From assembly GCF_907164915.1 (NCBI RefSeq), contig NC_061864.1, positions 15,755,889 to 15,819,888 of the forward strand: a DNA stretch of 64,000 nt. Reading direction: 5' to 3'. Made by a program: the position numbers and the translations under genes. Below the pieces are notes generated by a model. That model was not told where the DNA came from, did not search any database, and saw nothing but the letters and a program-made list of their open reading frames with translations. This document shows, piece after piece, positions 62,321 to 64,000 of the stretch. Each line of letters begins with the position of its first letter. Positions within the stretch are counted from its first letter, which is position 1. This DNA comes from Impatiens glandulifera (Eukaryota; Streptophyta; Magnoliopsida; Ericales; Balsaminaceae).

Positions 62321-64000
62321 ATGGTGTTTCTGGTTATTATTTTTATATTTTTATACTATATTCTTTGTTCGATATTTTTTAAAATAATTAATTTAGTATG
62401 ATATGAAGTAATTTCAAATTGTTTATTAGTGAGTGTGCACAAAAGTTTGTCCTCCATTTTTTTTGGTATGGTCATTCTTAGAAGAAAATGTGGTCACTTA
62501 ATATTAACCATGTATACTTATATAAAAATTAATTTAAGAATGTTTTTGTATATATATAACTAAAAAGAGAAATTTAAAAATAATTTAATTATGAACAGAT
62601 GAATAATTAAGTCAAATAAAAACCCTTAACCAAATCTTGACAAATATTTTATATTATCAAAATGAACAAAATAATATTTATAAATAAATATACATTCAAT
62701 TAAAACAAAAACAAAAAGTAAGAAATAATTCATCTTATATATTTAGCATATTATTGTCCCATATTTTATTTGATTTACCTAAATATTTTTACAAATTATT
62801 TTTATACTAAATACTCAATTATTCTTTACAAAACTTCAAATAAGACCACACACCATACCATTCTCAAAAATAAAAAATAATAATATATTTTTACTATCAA
62901 TACGAAATACCATTACTATTGTAGATAAATTATATAACACTCAGTATGAAGTATTCACAAGTGATTATTTTATGGTAAGGATATACAAGCTAAATCATCA
63001 TAGGAAAATGATTGGAGGAAATTCCAAAAAATCTAAAATAGTATGTACACTTGTTTTCCCTATTAACCTTGACAATGAACAAGGTATATGATTTTAGGTT
63101 GTTTAGTTGTAACATATATGCACTTTTACACGTTTTAAAGTTAGCCATTTTTATTTACAGAAAGAAACACAGAGTATGACCAATCATCATCTCAAGAATT
63201 TTAATTTTTCGATAGGATCAAATTCATTTTTGCTTGATAGAATCATTTTTTAAATGTAATATGAATGTTTTTTATGTCAGAAATGAAAACATAAGCAGAA
63301 AATATGTTTAATCCTTAGGGATTAAAGTTTGGTTAAAATAAAATTTCACATACGATTTTTAACTGATTATATTTACTTAATTATTGAATTTTTAGAAACA
63401 GATAATCATATATCAATATCATCGTTTTGATTCGTTTTTCATCGAACCATCTTAAATTTATGTGTGGAGATTCAACATACTTGAATTCATATTCAATATT
63501 TTAAATTTATGTGTGGAGATTCAACATACTTGAATTCATATTCAATATTTTTGTTGCATAGTCGATAAATTTACTAAAAACAATTTTTTGTCAAAGTATT
63601 TCATCTTGATTTGAATTTAGATAATATTTCAATACATAATTAGTTATACATCTATTCATCAATTTTGTAGCATTTTTTTAAATTTAAACATTTGAAGAAA
63701 CAAAAAAAGAATCAAGGGAGGAACAAATATTACAAGAATAACAGAAAATAAAGAGTGGGATAAGTACTTGTACACTATTTCAACTCTCATTTTTTATATT
63801 TCGACCAAATAGATGAAGAATTGATTGATCAATAAGAATAATTTGATACTAAAAAGAAGGAAAAATTCAAGAAAAAGGATGACGATCTAAAGCTTGTTTA
63901 ACTTAAACCCACCAAAAATAATTAAAGAATCGAGAAACAACATAATATTTCATAACTTGTATAGATGTCATGCATCAACCTCAAGTAGTTAACTGCACTA
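62321..64000. other. AT-rich stretch ending in repeat block A2
   Basis: No gene is seen. A two-copy 49-bp tandem repeat lies at 63452-63549. Block A2 (63740-64000) is a copy of 55985-56240, sharing AAAATAAAGAGTG, TTGATTGATCAATAAGAA and CATAACTTGTATAGA, and continues to the window edge. Confidence 0.55.
63452..63549. repeat. 49-bp tandem duplication (two copies)
   Basis: Positions 63452-63500 and 63501-63549 are essentially identical, beginning TTAAATTTATGTGTGGAG. Confidence 0.95.

Overview
This is nuclear DNA of a flowering plant, almost certainly a eudicot. The evidence is the spliced genes with GT-AG introns, very AT-rich spacers, plant-specific gene families and a dense load of plant transposons. 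I cannot name the species. No organellar, rRNA or convincing tRNA genes are seen.

Six genes look intact. From left to right they are: the 5' part of a LAMP1/AMP1-type glutamate carboxypeptidase (minus, runs off the left edge); an intronless MATE transporter of the DTX48-51 clade (minus, 9102-10583); a nine-exon membrane-anchored hexokinase (plus, 17230-20311); convergent to it, a four-exon clade A PP2C of ABI1/ABI2 type (minus, 21230-24316) with ABRE/G-box elements upstream and in its first intron; a small one-exon RING-H2 protein (plus, 44534-44911); and an eleven-exon 2-oxoglutarate/Fe(II) dioxygenase (plus, 50970-55536). Exon joins were checked by reading frame. Totals are 497 aa (hexokinase), 398 aa (PP2C) and 334 aa (dioxygenase).

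Most of the rest is mobile DNA. Several elements can be delimited by terminal inverted repeats plus target-site duplications: a Harbinger element (2480-4456) carrying a broken NAM-associated ORF and itself split by a hAT-type insertion; a 2.1-kb Mutator-like element with very long arms (5070-7145); a hAT element (11815-12522); small MITEs (15550-15834, 41182-41497, 41775-42038); two long foldback elements (29.7-30.8 kb, 33.2-34.4 kb); a degenerate LINE (31.3-32.6 kb); and a deletion derivative of a gypsy LTR element (37248-39704) sitting inside a tandem array of SINE-like ~320-bp units.

The most striking item is a Pack-MULE (49136-50547). It has a perfect 10-bp target duplication and long inverted ends, and carries three exons and the introns of an alcohol dehydrogenase gene. 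At 57-60 kb the remains of a second, MuDR-like element have been hit by two separate hAT-type elements, each with a perfect 8-bp target duplication.

The genes form no operon-like unit. The hexokinase and the PP2C belong to sugar and abscisic-acid signalling respectively, but their adjacency is not evidence of joint function.
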